Below are positions 1 to 8,010 of a stretch of 64,000 bases of DNA, one piece after another. Made by a program: the position numbers and the translations under genes. Position 1 is the first letter of the stretch; each line of letters begins with the position of its first letter. The stretch spans positions 103,353-167,352 of the forward strand of contig NZ_JPRF03000018.1 in assembly GCF_001188955.3 (NCBI RefSeq). The letters are read 5' to 3'. Source of the stretch: Kitasatospora aureofaciens (lineage in GTDB: Bacteria > Actinomycetota > Actinomycetes > Streptomycetales > Streptomycetaceae). Under the pieces are notes generated by a model, which saw only the letters and a program-made list of their open reading frames with translations, did no database searches and was not told the origin of the DNA.

Positions 1-137
1 GGGAGGCCGGCGGTGGCGGCCAGGTCCAGGGCGACCTGGCCGAGGGCGAAGGCCGTCGTGTTGTCGAAAGCGGCGAACTGCAGAGCCTTCTCCTCGGCGA
101 GGAGCTGCGCCAGGTAATCGGGGCTGGGTGTGTTCAT
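1..137 (-). CDS. UPF0303 / DUF336 heme-degrading-domain family protein, N-terminal part
   Basis: The gene runs off the left edge; about 45 N-terminal residues are visible, starting MNTPSPDYLAQLLAEEKAL. The pattern of a short acidic helix, then LQFAAFDNTTAFALG, then a second helix, is typical of the UPF0303 (YbbM/DUF336-like, HbpS-related) family, which begins with an L-E-E-x-x-L-Q-F-x-x-F-D core. Family members are small cytosolic or secreted proteins, some of which bind heme; the exact role is unknown. The ATG at 135-137 is the only start upstream of the conserved core. The MFS gene lies 52 bp downstream on the same strand, so the two may be co-transcribed. Confidence 0.7.
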   Translation of the reverse strand, partial: MNTPSPDYLAQLLAEEKALQFAAFDNTTAFALGQVALDLAATAGL

Positions 138-189
138 GATCTGTCTCCCAGGACGGGTCTCGATGGAAGTCGGGTGCCGCGCGCGGTGG

Positions 190-1371
190 TCACGTGGCTT
201 GCTGGGCCGGTTCGGCGACCGCGACTCGCCCGGCGGTCAGGGACGGTCCGGCGGCCAGTGCGCAGCCGAGGGCACCAATGGCCATGAGCGCGCCGACCCA
301 GCCGGGGGCGGTGTAGCCGAGGTCTGCGGTGATGGCGGCGCCTCCGAGGGCGGCGCCGAGGGCGTTGCCGAGGTTGAACGCCGAGTGGATGGAGGCGGAC
401 GCCAGCGTCGCGGCCTCGCCTCCCTCGTCCATGACCCACGTCTGCAGGGAGGGCACGGCGGCGGAGGAGGCCGCACCGATGAGCAGGACGGTCGCGGCTG
501 CTGGGACGAGCCAGTGGGCGGTGACGCTGAGGGCGAACAGGGCCACGGTCAGGACGGCGAGGGCACCGCCGAGTGCCGTGCGCCGGTTGCGGTCGGCGAG
601 TCGGCCGCCAAGGTAGTTCCCGGCGGTCATGCCGATGCCGAAGAGGCACAGGACGACGGCCACCGCCCCGGTACCGGAGCCGGTGAGGTTGGTGATCATC
701 GGTGAGACGTAGCTGTATGCGGCGAAGACACCGCCGTACCCGAGCGCGGTTGTAGCCAACGCGAGCCACAGCTGGCGGCGGCGGAAGGCGCGCAGCTCAC
801 TCCTGAACGAGACCGCCTTCGGGCGGCCCTGGGCCGGGATCGTGACCGCGATGCCCAGCAGACAGAGCAGTCCGATGACGGACAGAAGCCAGAAGGTGGA
901 GCGCCAGCCGAGGTGGTCGGCGAGGAGCGGGCTGAGCGGCACGCCGACGATGTTGGCGACCGTGAGGCCGGAGAACATCATGGAGACCGCACGGGCCCGC
1001 TGCTGGGCGGGCACCAGGGTCGCGGCGACGATGGCACCGACCCCGAAGAAGGCACCGTGCTGAAGGGCCGTCAGGAAGCGGGTGGCCAGCAGCAGGGCGA
1101 AGTCGGACGAGAAGGCGCTCAGGGCGTGTCCGACGGCGAAGAGGGCCATCATGACCAGCAGTGCGCTGCGGTATGAGAGCCGGAGCAGCAGGCCGGCCAG
1201 CAGCGGTGCACCGACCACCACGCCGAGAGCGTAGGCCGATATCAGGTAGCCGGCCGTGGGGATGGAGGTGTGGAAGTCGGCCGCGATGTCGGGGAGCAGG
1301 CCCATCATCGCGAACTCGGTGGTGCCGATGCCGAACGCGCCGGCGGCCAGGGCGAGCAAGGGGATTCTCAT
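190..1371 (-). CDS. MFS exporter, DHA1 (AraJ-like) family
   Basis: A 393-residue integral membrane protein with about 12 hydrophobic segments. The N-terminus (ALAAGAFGIGTTEFAMMGLL) and the next helices match the DHA1 drug:H+ antiporter / AraJ-type group. This group exports small molecules such as antibiotics or sugars using the proton gradient. The loop between TM2 and TM3 carries a basic motif (LRLSYRS) in the usual MFS motif A position. The ATG at 1369-1371 sits right at the first helix, as is normal for the family. The substrate cannot be read from sequence. It lies 67 bp downstream of the pyranose oxidase-like gene on the same strand, so export of a sugar-derived product is possible but unproven. 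Confidence 0.85.
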   Translation of the reverse strand: MRIPLLALAAGAFGIGTTEFAMMGLLPDIAADFHTSIPTAGYLISAYALGVVVGAPLLAGLLLRLSYRSALLVMMALFAVGHALSAFSSDFALLLATRFLTALQHGAFFGVGAIVAATLVPAQQRARAVSMMFSGLTVANIVGVPLSPLLADHLGWRSTFWLLSVIGLLCLLGIAVTIPAQGRPKAVSFRSELRAFRRRQLWLALATTALGYGGVFAAYSYVSPMITNLTGSGTGAVAVVLCLFGIGMTAGNYLGGRLADRNRRTALGGALAVLTVALFALSVTAHWLVPAAATVLLIGAASSAAVPSLQTWVMDEGGEAATLASASIHSAFNLGNALGAALGGAAITADLGYTAPGWVGALMAIGALGCALAAGPSLTAGRVAVAEPAQQAT

Positions 1372-1438
1372 GTGGTCCCATCAGGTGTGCGGGATGCTTG
1401 CGGGGCCGGCCGCCCGCGACGGCCGGCCTGCCGTCTGG

Positions 1439-3076
1439 TCAGCTTCGGACAGCGAGCACCTCGTCGGCTCCGGTCCGGCGCCGCTCCCGCGCTTCCCGTG
1501 ACCCGGCCAGGTGATGTGCAGCCTTGAGAGCCATGGCCACGCTGGTCAGCGTGGGGTTGCAGGCCGTACCGGTGGGGATCACGCCGTTGCCGCCGAGGTA
1601 GAGGTTCTCCAGTCCCCAGACCCGGGAATCGGTGTCCACCACGCTGGACTGCGGATCGTCGCCCATGCGGATCGTCCCGGCGATATGCAGCGGCAGACCG
1701 GGTGCCGTGAACCTGGGCTCGGATCCCGGCAGGAAGCCGCCAAGTGCCGTTGCCGCGCGCATCATCTCCGCCATCATCGCGTGCTGACGCTCGGCGTCCT
1801 GCGGGCTGAGTGCGTACTCGAAGGTCGGTTGCGGCATTCCCATCACGTCCGTCCGCGTGTCGGAGAACGTCACACGGTTGTCCGGTCGGGGCTCAACGAT
1901 GCCGAACCATCGGAGATCGACGATCAGCCGACCGTCGACGTGCGGCGGCACGTCCCCGTAGTGGAAGGCGTCCCGGGTGATCTGCGCGTGCCAGGGCCGT
2001 CCTTCCGAGACCGGGATCCACACGTTGGGCTCCGGATCGTCCACCGGAATCGGCAGATCGTCGTCGGGGAACAGCGTCGTGTGTCGGGCGACCTGGCCTC
2101 CGAACCGCTGATCGGTCCGGGCCTGCTCCACCAGGTCCTTCAACAGGATGACCTGGCAGAAGGCCATCGGATGCTCGGTCAGGTAGCGGCCGAGAGCCGC
2201 AGGTCGGATACCCGACGCGTGGAGCAGCTGAGGGGCGAGCACGGCGCCGGCCGCCACCACGTAGTTGTCCGCGACAACCCGCACCGTCTCCGACCGGTTG
2301 AGATCGCGGACCTCCGCGTAGGCGATCCGGGTGCCGTCCCGGTCGAGGACCAACCGGGTGCACAGGTGCTGCGGCAGGAGCGAGAAGAGCGGGTGGCCGT
2401 CGGCCAGGTCCCCCAGGACGGTGTCCACCCCGGTCCAGTGAACCATCCGCGGGTTGTCCCGGCGCCGCCGCGCCGCCAACGGCAGGCTCTGCACCTGGTA
2501 GCCGTCCGGCAGTTCGGAGAACTCCCGACGCAGCGCCTCCGTGACCAAATGCTGCCGTATCGAGAAGTCGAACTCCCGGGCACTCACCCGCAGCAGGCGC
2601 TCCGCCTCTCCGTACAGCCCGTCCCACTCCTGGTCGGAGATCCCGTCGTAACGCTCCAGCACTGGGTGGTGCCGAGGCGTGGCACCCGTCCAGTGGGTAC
2701 CCATGCCACCCACCGCGTAGCAGGCCGCCGCCGCCGAAAGATTGCGGTACGGATCCTGGTCCGGGTTCTCCGCGTTGCGGGCGCTGCTGCGGTTGGAGCC
2801 GAGCTCGGCCATCGCGGCGGGATCGACCGCCAGCTCTGCGCGGGCGCTGGTGGGTACTGACAGCAGGTGTAGATGGCCCCGGATGATCGAGGCGAACAGG
2901 TTGGTGTTGTGCTGGTAGATGTACGCGTTCTTCAAGTGTTCACCCGGGCGCGGCGACAACTGCGCACCTGCGTCCACCATGAGCACCTCCCGCCCCGACT
3001 CGACCAGAGTCCGGGCGAAGGTCGCCCCCACCGGGCCGGACCCCACAACGAGGGTGTCCGTATAGCGAGTAATCAT
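1439..3076 (-). CDS. Pyranose 2-oxidase-like GMC flavoenzyme
   Basis: A 545-residue GMC-superfamily oxidoreductase. Residues 8-18 (TLVVGSGPVGA) form the Rossmann FAD-binding fold. GGMGTHWTGATPR (residues 123-135) corresponds to the fungal pyranose oxidase motif in which the His of THW carries covalently bound FAD (here His128). Near the C-terminus, HIAGTIRMG (His464) and TACNPTLT (Asn507), 43 residues apart, match the catalytic His/Asn pair of this family. Pyranose oxidases oxidise aldopyranoses at C2 (or C3 of glycosides) and reduce O2 or quinones. The ATG at 3074-3076 follows a good ribosome site (TTGGGGGAC) and begins exactly at the FAD fold; an in-frame start at 3265 would add an unrelated 63-residue leader. 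No signal peptide is evident. C-glycoside 3-oxidase is an alternative substrate class. Confidence 0.85.
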   Translation of the reverse strand: MITRYTDTLVVGSGPVGATFARTLVESGREVLMVDAGAQLSPRPGEHLKNAYIYQHNTNLFASIIRGHLHLLSVPTSARAELAVDPAAMAELGSNRSSARNAENPDQDPYRNLSAAAACYAVGGMGTHWTGATPRHHPVLERYDGISDQEWDGLYGEAERLLRVSAREFDFSIRQHLVTEALRREFSELPDGYQVQSLPLAARRRRDNPRMVHWTGVDTVLGDLADGHPLFSLLPQHLCTRLVLDRDGTRIAYAEVRDLNRSETVRVVADNYVVAAGAVLAPQLLHASGIRPAALGRYLTEHPMAFCQVILLKDLVEQARTDQRFGGQVARHTTLFPDDDLPIPVDDPEPNVWIPVSEGRPWHAQITRDAFHYGDVPPHVDGRLIVDLRWFGIVEPRPDNRVTFSDTRTDVMGMPQPTFEYALSPQDAERQHAMMAEMMRAATALGGFLPGSEPRFTAPGLPLHIAGTIRMGDDPQSSVVDTDSRVWGLENLYLGGNGVIPTGTACNPTLTSVAMALKAAHHLAGSREARERRRTGADEVLAVRS

Positions 3077-3535
3077 CGGCAAAGTCCCCCAACTCGGCGC
3101 CGCTGACACATCACTGGACCGAGCCGTTCGCGGCGCCGAGGGCCCAAGTGATGGAGTGCGGTTGAACCTGTGCAAAATTGTTGATCTACGGGCTATCAAT
3201 GTAACCATCGTGAGAAAACGGACAAGATATTCGGCTATGAGAGCTCGCCGTCCCCCGCAAGTCAACTAAATCAAACATAACCAAACGCCGTCAACGCGCT
3301 TCTCGGTGAGGTGCCCAGGTCCTGTGCAGCGCAGGAGACCAGCCTGCGGCTTCGTCGATGGTCGCTCCCCCTCATGCTCTGGCAGCCCGGCTTCCTCCCC
3401 GCAGAACCGGTCCCGGACGCCCCGCCCCGGCCCGAGGGGCCCCACGCGTCGGCGGTGAGCCTGGCCCTGCGTCACCTCGTCTCGCAGTACGGCGATCTGG
3501 ACTCAGAGGATCGATCAGGGCTGTGACCTAGGGTC
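3077..3535. other. Intergenic stretch with promoter-like DNA and no supported gene
   Basis: The part next to the oxidase (about 3170-3290) is AT-richer than its surroundings. On the minus strand it contains two TTGAC hexamers about 29 bp apart (near 3260 and 3290), a plausible promoter region for the oxidase gene. From 3311 to 3526 a plus-strand reading frame of 71 codons is open, but it has no ribosome site and no family I recognise. It may be the tail of a gene cut off when the adjacent transposase fragment arrived. Confidence 0.4.
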
Positions 3536-4483
3536 CGTTTCGGAGCGAGCGACCGCGCCTTCCTGGCAGCACTGCTCCAGGGCCTGCCGACGCAGGTGCT
3601 GCGTCGGATGCGGTTGCTGGTGCGGCCGGACACCGTGCTGCGCTGGCACCGCGACCTGGTCGCCCGCCGCCACGCCGCCCGGTCCTGGCCCAAGCGCCCA
3701 GGCCGACCGCGCACCGTGCGCTCCATCCGCGCCCTGGTCCTGCGCCTGGCCGCCGAGAATCCGGCATGGGGCTACCGGCGCCTGCACAGCGAACTGCTCG
3801 TCCTCGGCGTCAAGGTGGCCGCGTCCACGGTCTGGGAGATCCTGAAGGAGGCCGGGATCCCCCCGGCACCCGAGCGCACCTCCAGCACCTGGGCCAACTG
3901 CCTGCGCTCCCAGGCCGACGCACTCCTCGCCTGCGACTTCTTCGAAACGGTCACCCTGTCCGGAGCCCGGCTGCACGTGCTCGCGGTCATCGAACACACA
4001 AACCGCCGGATCCGGATCCTCGGCGCCACCGCACACCCGACCGCGTCCTGGGTGACGCAGGCGGCGAAGAACCTCGCCATGGACCTCGAGGACGCTGGCC
4101 GCCGAGCGCGCTACATGATCCGGGACCGGGACGGGAAGTTCTCCGAACTGTTCGACGCCGTCCTCAAGGACGCGGAGATCCAGGTCGTGTTCGGCGGCGT
4201 CCGGATCCCCCGCATGAACTCCCTCATGGAGAGATGGATACAGACCTGCCGCCGCGAGCTACTGGACCGCACGCTCATCTGGGACCAGCGCCACCTCCTG
4301 CACGCGCTACGCGAGTTCGAGAAGTTCTACAACGACCACAGGCCACACCAGGGCATCGCGAACGCCCGCCCCCTCTGCGCGCTTCCTCGGCCGATCGACA
4401 ATCCGAAGCAAATCGCTCGCCTCGACATACGTCGAACCGACCGACTCGGCGGTCTCCTCCACGGATATCAACATGTCGCCTGA
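3536..4483 (+). pseudogene. Integrase-core (rve/DDE) transposase, 5'-truncated, copy 1
   Basis: The readable protein covers the helix-turn-helix linker (PDTVLRWHRDLVARRHAA), the HTH_21-like segment (ENPAWGYRRLHSEL) and an rve integrase core. The core contains LLACDFFETV (first Asp), DRDGKFSELFDAV (second region) and MNSLMERWIQTCRREL (last Glu), then the family's FYNDHRPHQG tail. An in-frame stop at 3524-3526 and the absence of the usual N-terminal 60 or so residues show the 5' end is missing; a GTG at 3596 could still start translation. It is a close relative of the copy at 43139-44005, and both are N-terminally short. The right terminal repeat survives just after the stop. No left repeat is visible, so this copy is probably immobile. 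Confidence 0.85.
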
Positions 4484-4484
4484 G

Positions 4485-4508
4485 CAGGGCGAATGACATT
4501 TCCGGCAA
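4485..4508 (+). repeat. Right terminal repeat of transposase copy 1
   Basis: CAGGGCGAATGACATTTCCGGCAA directly follows the transposase stop. It matches, with several changes, the two terminal repeats of the second copy (43066-43089 and 44102-44125). No partner repeat was found upstream of 3536, consistent with loss of the left end. Confidence 0.6.
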
Positions 4509-4689
4509 GAGCAAGGCGCGCCTTCGGAAGCGGCGCTGACGATGGCGGATCGAGGAGAGGAACTGATCGATGCCGTCATCGGACTTCTCGATACCGCTGA
4601 GCGGGCGCTTCAGCAGGAGGGCCTGCCGGCCGATCCGGCGACGTGGTCGCCGAAACGCGTCCACCGCCCGCAGCAGCGTGTAGCGGTCC
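4509..4689. other. Junction region without a recognisable gene
   Basis: Between the IS end and the decayed regulator, a plus-strand frame opens at 4542 (starts MADRGEELIDAVIGLLDT) and looks protein-like for about 40 codons before running into the antisense of the regulator remnant. There is no clear ribosome site. It could be the start of a gene broken at this junction. Confidence 0.25.
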
Positions 4690-5103
4690 AACAATTCGGA
4701 CCGATCGGGCCTGAGGCAGAGATAGCGGCCACGACCCGGTTGGACGGGCCGCGGACGGGGGCGGCGACGAGGTGGCGCCGGGCTCGCGTTCGCCGATGGA
4801 CTGGGCCCAGCCGCGGCGCCGCACGCCGCTGAGCGCGGTGGCGGTGAAGCGGGCGCCCTGCAGAGCACGGTGGAGGCGCTCGGCCTCCTCCCAGGCGAGC
4901 AGGATCTGCGCGGCAGCGTCGGCTCTCATGGGCAGGGTCGTGCCGACGGGGACAACGCCGCGAAGGCCGGAGAGGCGCTCGGCGGCGGCCACGCAGATGC
5001 GATTCCCGCCCTGGAGGCCGGCCAGGCTGGCGGGGCCGGCCTTCAGGGCGCCGAGGATCGAGGTGGCCTTGTCGAGCACGCCGACGCCGCTCGTGTTCTC
5101 CAT
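4690..5103 (-). pseudogene. IclR-family regulator (NdgR-like), internally deleted and frameshifted
   Basis: The start (MENTSGVGVLDKATSIL) and a later block (RICVAAAERLSGL, then VPVGTTLPMRA and QILLAWEE, RRRGWAQSIGEREPG) match the conserved actinobacterial IclR regulator NdgR, which controls amino-acid (leucine) biosynthesis genes. The roughly 80 residues holding the rest of the helix-turn-helix and the domain linker are missing: GPASLAG joins directly to NRICVAAAERL. Near 4770 the reading frame shifts; the expected APVRGPSNRVVAAISASGPI continues in another frame, then homology stops. leuCD, the usual neighbours of ndgR, are absent. This is a dead copy. Confidence 0.8.
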
Positions 5104-5246
5104 GATTGGGTATTCCAGTCTCAAGTCCCGCGAGCGACAGACGGGTTGCGCTCGCGGAGGCTCCGGGCGGGAGGGGGGACGGTCAGCGGGAACAGGCCGA
5201 CAGAAACACAGGAGTCCCCGGACGACCCGCCGCCCCGAAGGCCCGT

Positions 5247-6275
5247 TCAGAGCAGCGTGGGCGCGTGGAAGGTGCCGAGGGCGCCGGAGGCGAGGTCCCG
5301 GTCCAGCCAGTAGCGGCGCGGTTCGGCGAGCATCACGTAGACGCTGACCGCCAGGATGCCCGGGATCTCGGCGAGCTCCTCGTCGATGAAGGCCGCCAGG
5401 GCGGAGCGGTCGGTGACCAGGCCGGTACAGAGAACGGACAGGTCGCTGGCGACGTGGACGGCGAGGCGGGTCTGGGGCAGCTGGTCGAGGCGCTGCATGA
5501 CCTCGGGGGTCTCGCCGGGGGCGACCCGCAGGCGGAGCATGAACGGGGTCCGGAAGCCGAGCCATTCCGACACGATCTCCAGACGCGGTTTGACCCAGCG
5601 CTCGTCCAGGACCCGGCGCACCACCCGGTGTGCGGTGGAGGTGGGCAGGGCGGCGGAGCGGGCGATGCTCGCGGCGGAGGCCCGGCCGTCCTGGATCAGT
5701 TGCGTGACGACGCTGCGCTCGGCATCACTGAGGGGCTTGGCGGGCGGGTTGGCCGTCGCGGTGCCCTCCGGGCTGACCCCGGCGAGTTCCAGCAGGCCGG
5801 CGCGCTCGGCGTCGGTGAGGAACCGCGGGTCCCAGGTGGCGCCCCGGCGCAGGGTGCTGAGCGCGGGCAGGGCGTTGACGCGGCGGACACCGGGGATCGA
5901 GAAGAGCCGGTCGATCGCCTCGCTGGTGGCCGCCTCGGAAGGGGCGTGGATCACGGCGTAGAGGGGGTAGTCGCCGGAGATCTGCGCCAGCCGCTGGACG
6001 TGGGGAAGGTCACGCAGCCGCTCCAGGACCGCCAGCGGGGTCTCGCCGGTGGTGTCCAGGAAGACGTGGACCGGCATCGCCGTGGAGTGCAGGCCCCAGT
6101 CGGCCTGACCGACCACGCGCACCATGCGGGCCTTGTGCAGCCGGTCGTAGCGGCGTTTGAGGGTGCCCGCGTCGGCGGACAGGATCGCGCCGATGTCGTC
6201 CCAGGTGGCCCGGGGGGCTACGTGCAGCGCCCCGATCAGGCGCCGGTCGAGCTCGTCGAGGAGAGGCCCAGTCAT
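5247..6275 (-). CDS. AsnC/Lrp-family transcriptional regulator (double-length)
   Basis: A 342-residue protein, about twice the length of a single Lrp. It starts with an AsnC-type winged helix (LLDELDRRLIGALHVAPRATWDDIGAIL) and a ligand-binding segment. A second HTH block (LSDAERSVVTQLIQDGRASAASIARSAALPTSTAHRVVRRVL) and a second RAM-like region follow. Tandem AsnC proteins of this kind are common in streptomycetes. I chose the ATG at 6273-6275 because it precedes the HTH directly and has an AAGG upstream; an ATG 33 bp further out is possible. It is divergent from the AbgT transporter, with 116 bp between the starts, so it probably senses a metabolite of that transport system and controls it. 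Confidence 0.85.
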   Translation of the reverse strand: MTGPLLDELDRRLIGALHVAPRATWDDIGAILSADAGTLKRRYDRLHKARMVRVVGQADWGLHSTAMPVHVFLDTTGETPLAVLERLRDLPHVQRLAQISGDYPLYAVIHAPSEAATSEAIDRLFSIPGVRRVNALPALSTLRRGATWDPRFLTDAERAGLLELAGVSPEGTATANPPAKPLSDAERSVVTQLIQDGRASAASIARSAALPTSTAHRVVRRVLDERWVKPRLEIVSEWLGFRTPFMLRLRVAPGETPEVMQRLDQLPQTRLAVHVASDLSVLCTGLVTDRSALAAFIDEELAEIPGILAVSVYVMLAEPRRYWLDRDLASGALGTFHAPTLL

Positions 6276-6300
6276 GTTTCCGTACCTTAGACTGCCAGTT

Positions 6301-6354
6301 GATCCCATCGTGACATGGAAGATCTAGCAAATCTCTCACTTGGATGCCATCGTG
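6301..6354. promoter_or_regulatory. Direct repeat in divergent promoter, candidate AsnC/Lrp operator
   Basis: GATCCCATCGTG at 6301-6312 and GATGCCATCGTG at 6343-6354 match at 11 of 12 positions and are spaced 42 bp, about four DNA helical turns. They lie on the same face of the helix between the regulator and abgT. Lrp-type octamers commonly bind such phased sites. The role is inferred from position and spacing. Confidence 0.45.
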
Positions 6355-6391
6355 TGCGAAAACATCCCTCAGTAGTGCCGAAAGGGTAGCC

Positions 6392-7960
6392 ATGACTGCC
6401 ACCGTGACCGAGTCGCGGGAGACCGAGCCCGGCTCGCCATCCATGCGCGCCATGAACCGCGCGATGACGGCGATCGAGAAGGCCGGCAACCGGCTGCCCG
6501 ACCCGTTCTGGCTGTTCTGGGGCCTCGCGGCGGTCGTCGCCGTACTCAGCGCCGTACTGGCCGCTGAGCACGTCAGCGCCGTGCTCCCGGGGACGCACAA
6601 GACCATCGAGGTGCAGAGCCTGCTCAGCAAGGACGGGTTCAACCTCGTCGTCGGGCACGCCGTCGAGAACTTCGCGAACTTCCCGCCGCTGTCGACGGTC
6701 CTGATCGTGATGTTCGGCATCGTCGTCGCCGAGAAGAGCGGGCTGTTCGAGACGCTTCTGCGGCGCCTGGTCGCGCGGGTGTCGGGCCGGTACCTGACCT
6801 TCGCGCTGGCGCTGACCGCCATGGTCAGCCACGTCGCCGGCGACGCCGCGTACGTGACCCTGATCCCGCTGGGCGCGGCGCTCTACCGGGCCGCCGGCCG
6901 CAGTCCGGTCCTCGGCTGCGTCGTCGCTTACGTGTCGGTCTCCGCGGGCTTCAACGCCTCCCCGGTCCTCACCACGACCGATGTGCTGCTGTCGTCGATG
7001 TCCACGGCCGCGACCCACGTCATCGACCCGCACGCGGTGGTGACCCCGGTGTCGAACTACTGGTTCGGACTCGCGTCGTCCGTCCTCATGGCGTTCGTGA
7101 TCACGGTCGTCGTCGAGACGGTCCTCGCGCGGCGCTCCGACTTGGAGCCCGACGAGCCGGTGGCCGCCGCGCCGATCGCTGAGAAGGCGCAGGCGCAGGC
7201 GCAGGCGATGGAGGCGACCGCGCGGCAGCGCAGCGCGCTGCGCGGGGCCGCACTGGTCGCGCTGGGCCTCGCCGGGCTCCTGGTGGTGGCGATGATCCCG
7301 ACGCACTCGCCGCTGCGCGGCGACCACGGCGGCATCGTCAACTCGCCGGTGTTCAGCGGCATGGCGGTGGTTCTCGGGGTGTTCTTCGCCGTGATCGGCT
7401 GGGTCTACGGCCGACTCGCGGGCACCTTCCGCGGCGCTCCCGACGTGATGGCCGCGATGGCCGACGGCACCAGGTCGATGGCACCGACCATCGTCCTGTT
7501 CTTCGCGATGTCCCAGTTCCTCGCCTACTTCAAGTGGACGAAGCTGGGTGACATCCTCGCCGTCAAGGGCGCCGAGACCCTGCGCGACCTGCATCTCAGC
7601 GGCTGGGTGGTGCTGCTCGGTGTGGCCGTGCTGATCGCCGTGATGAACCTGCTCGTCACCAGCGGCTCCGCCCTGTGGGCGCTGGTCGCCCCGGTCCTGG
7701 TGCCCATGCTGATGCTCGTCGGCATCCACCCGGAGGCCACCCAGGCCATGTACCGGGTCGCCGACTCGGTCACCAAGTGCATCACGCCGATGAGCCCGTT
7801 CTTCATGATGGCCGTCGCCTACCTCCGCCAGTACCGCAGGAACCCCGGCATCGGCACCCTCGCCTCCTTCACCCTCCCGGTGGCCGCCGTCGCCTGGGTC
7901 GCCTGGGTCGCCTTCTTCCTCGCCTGGTACCTGCTCGGCATCCCCTTCGGCATCGGCTGA
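6392..7960 (+). CDS. abgT: AbgT-family transporter (p-aminobenzoyl-glutamate type)
   Basis: A 522-residue membrane protein of the AbgT family, which imports p-aminobenzoyl-glutamate or exports sulfonamide-like compounds. Supporting segments are ALNGRDPFWLF-like NRLPDPFWLFWGLAAVVAV near the N-terminus, GLFETLLRRLV, the SHVAGDAAYVTLIPLGAALYRAAGR hairpin region and the C-terminal MSPFFMMAVAYLRQY, all characteristic of the family. The ATG at 6392 has a strong ribosome site (AAAGGG). The M20 carboxypeptidase follows 50 bp downstream, mirroring the abgT/abgAB arrangement of enteric bacteria. The upstream divergent AsnC/Lrp gene is the likely regulator. Confidence 0.9.
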   Translation: MTATVTESRETEPGSPSMRAMNRAMTAIEKAGNRLPDPFWLFWGLAAVVAVLSAVLAAEHVSAVLPGTHKTIEVQSLLSKDGFNLVVGHAVENFANFPPLSTVLIVMFGIVVAEKSGLFETLLRRLVARVSGRYLTFALALTAMVSHVAGDAAYVTLIPLGAALYRAAGRSPVLGCVVAYVSVSAGFNASPVLTTTDVLLSSMSTAATHVIDPHAVVTPVSNYWFGLASSVLMAFVITVVVETVLARRSDLEPDEPVAAAPIAEKAQAQAQAMEATARQRSALRGAALVALGLAGLLVVAMIPTHSPLRGDHGGIVNSPVFSGMAVVLGVFFAVIGWVYGRLAGTFRGAPDVMAAMADGTRSMAPTIVLFFAMSQFLAYFKWTKLGDILAVKGAETLRDLHLSGWVVLLGVAVLIAVMNLLVTSGSALWALVAPVLVPMLMLVGIHPEATQAMYRVADSVTKCITPMSPFFMMAVAYLRQYRRNPGIGTLASFTLPVAAVAWVAWVAFFLAWYLLGIPFGIG

Positions 7961-8010
7961 GCCGCCCGTCCACCGTTTCGACCCGATCCGTCCGCACGAG
8001 AAAGTCGATC

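Noticed and set aside
1511..2860. 449-codon plus-strand frame opposite the pyranose oxidase
   Set aside because: Arg/His/Pro/Val-rich antisense shadow with no ribosome site and no family resemblance.
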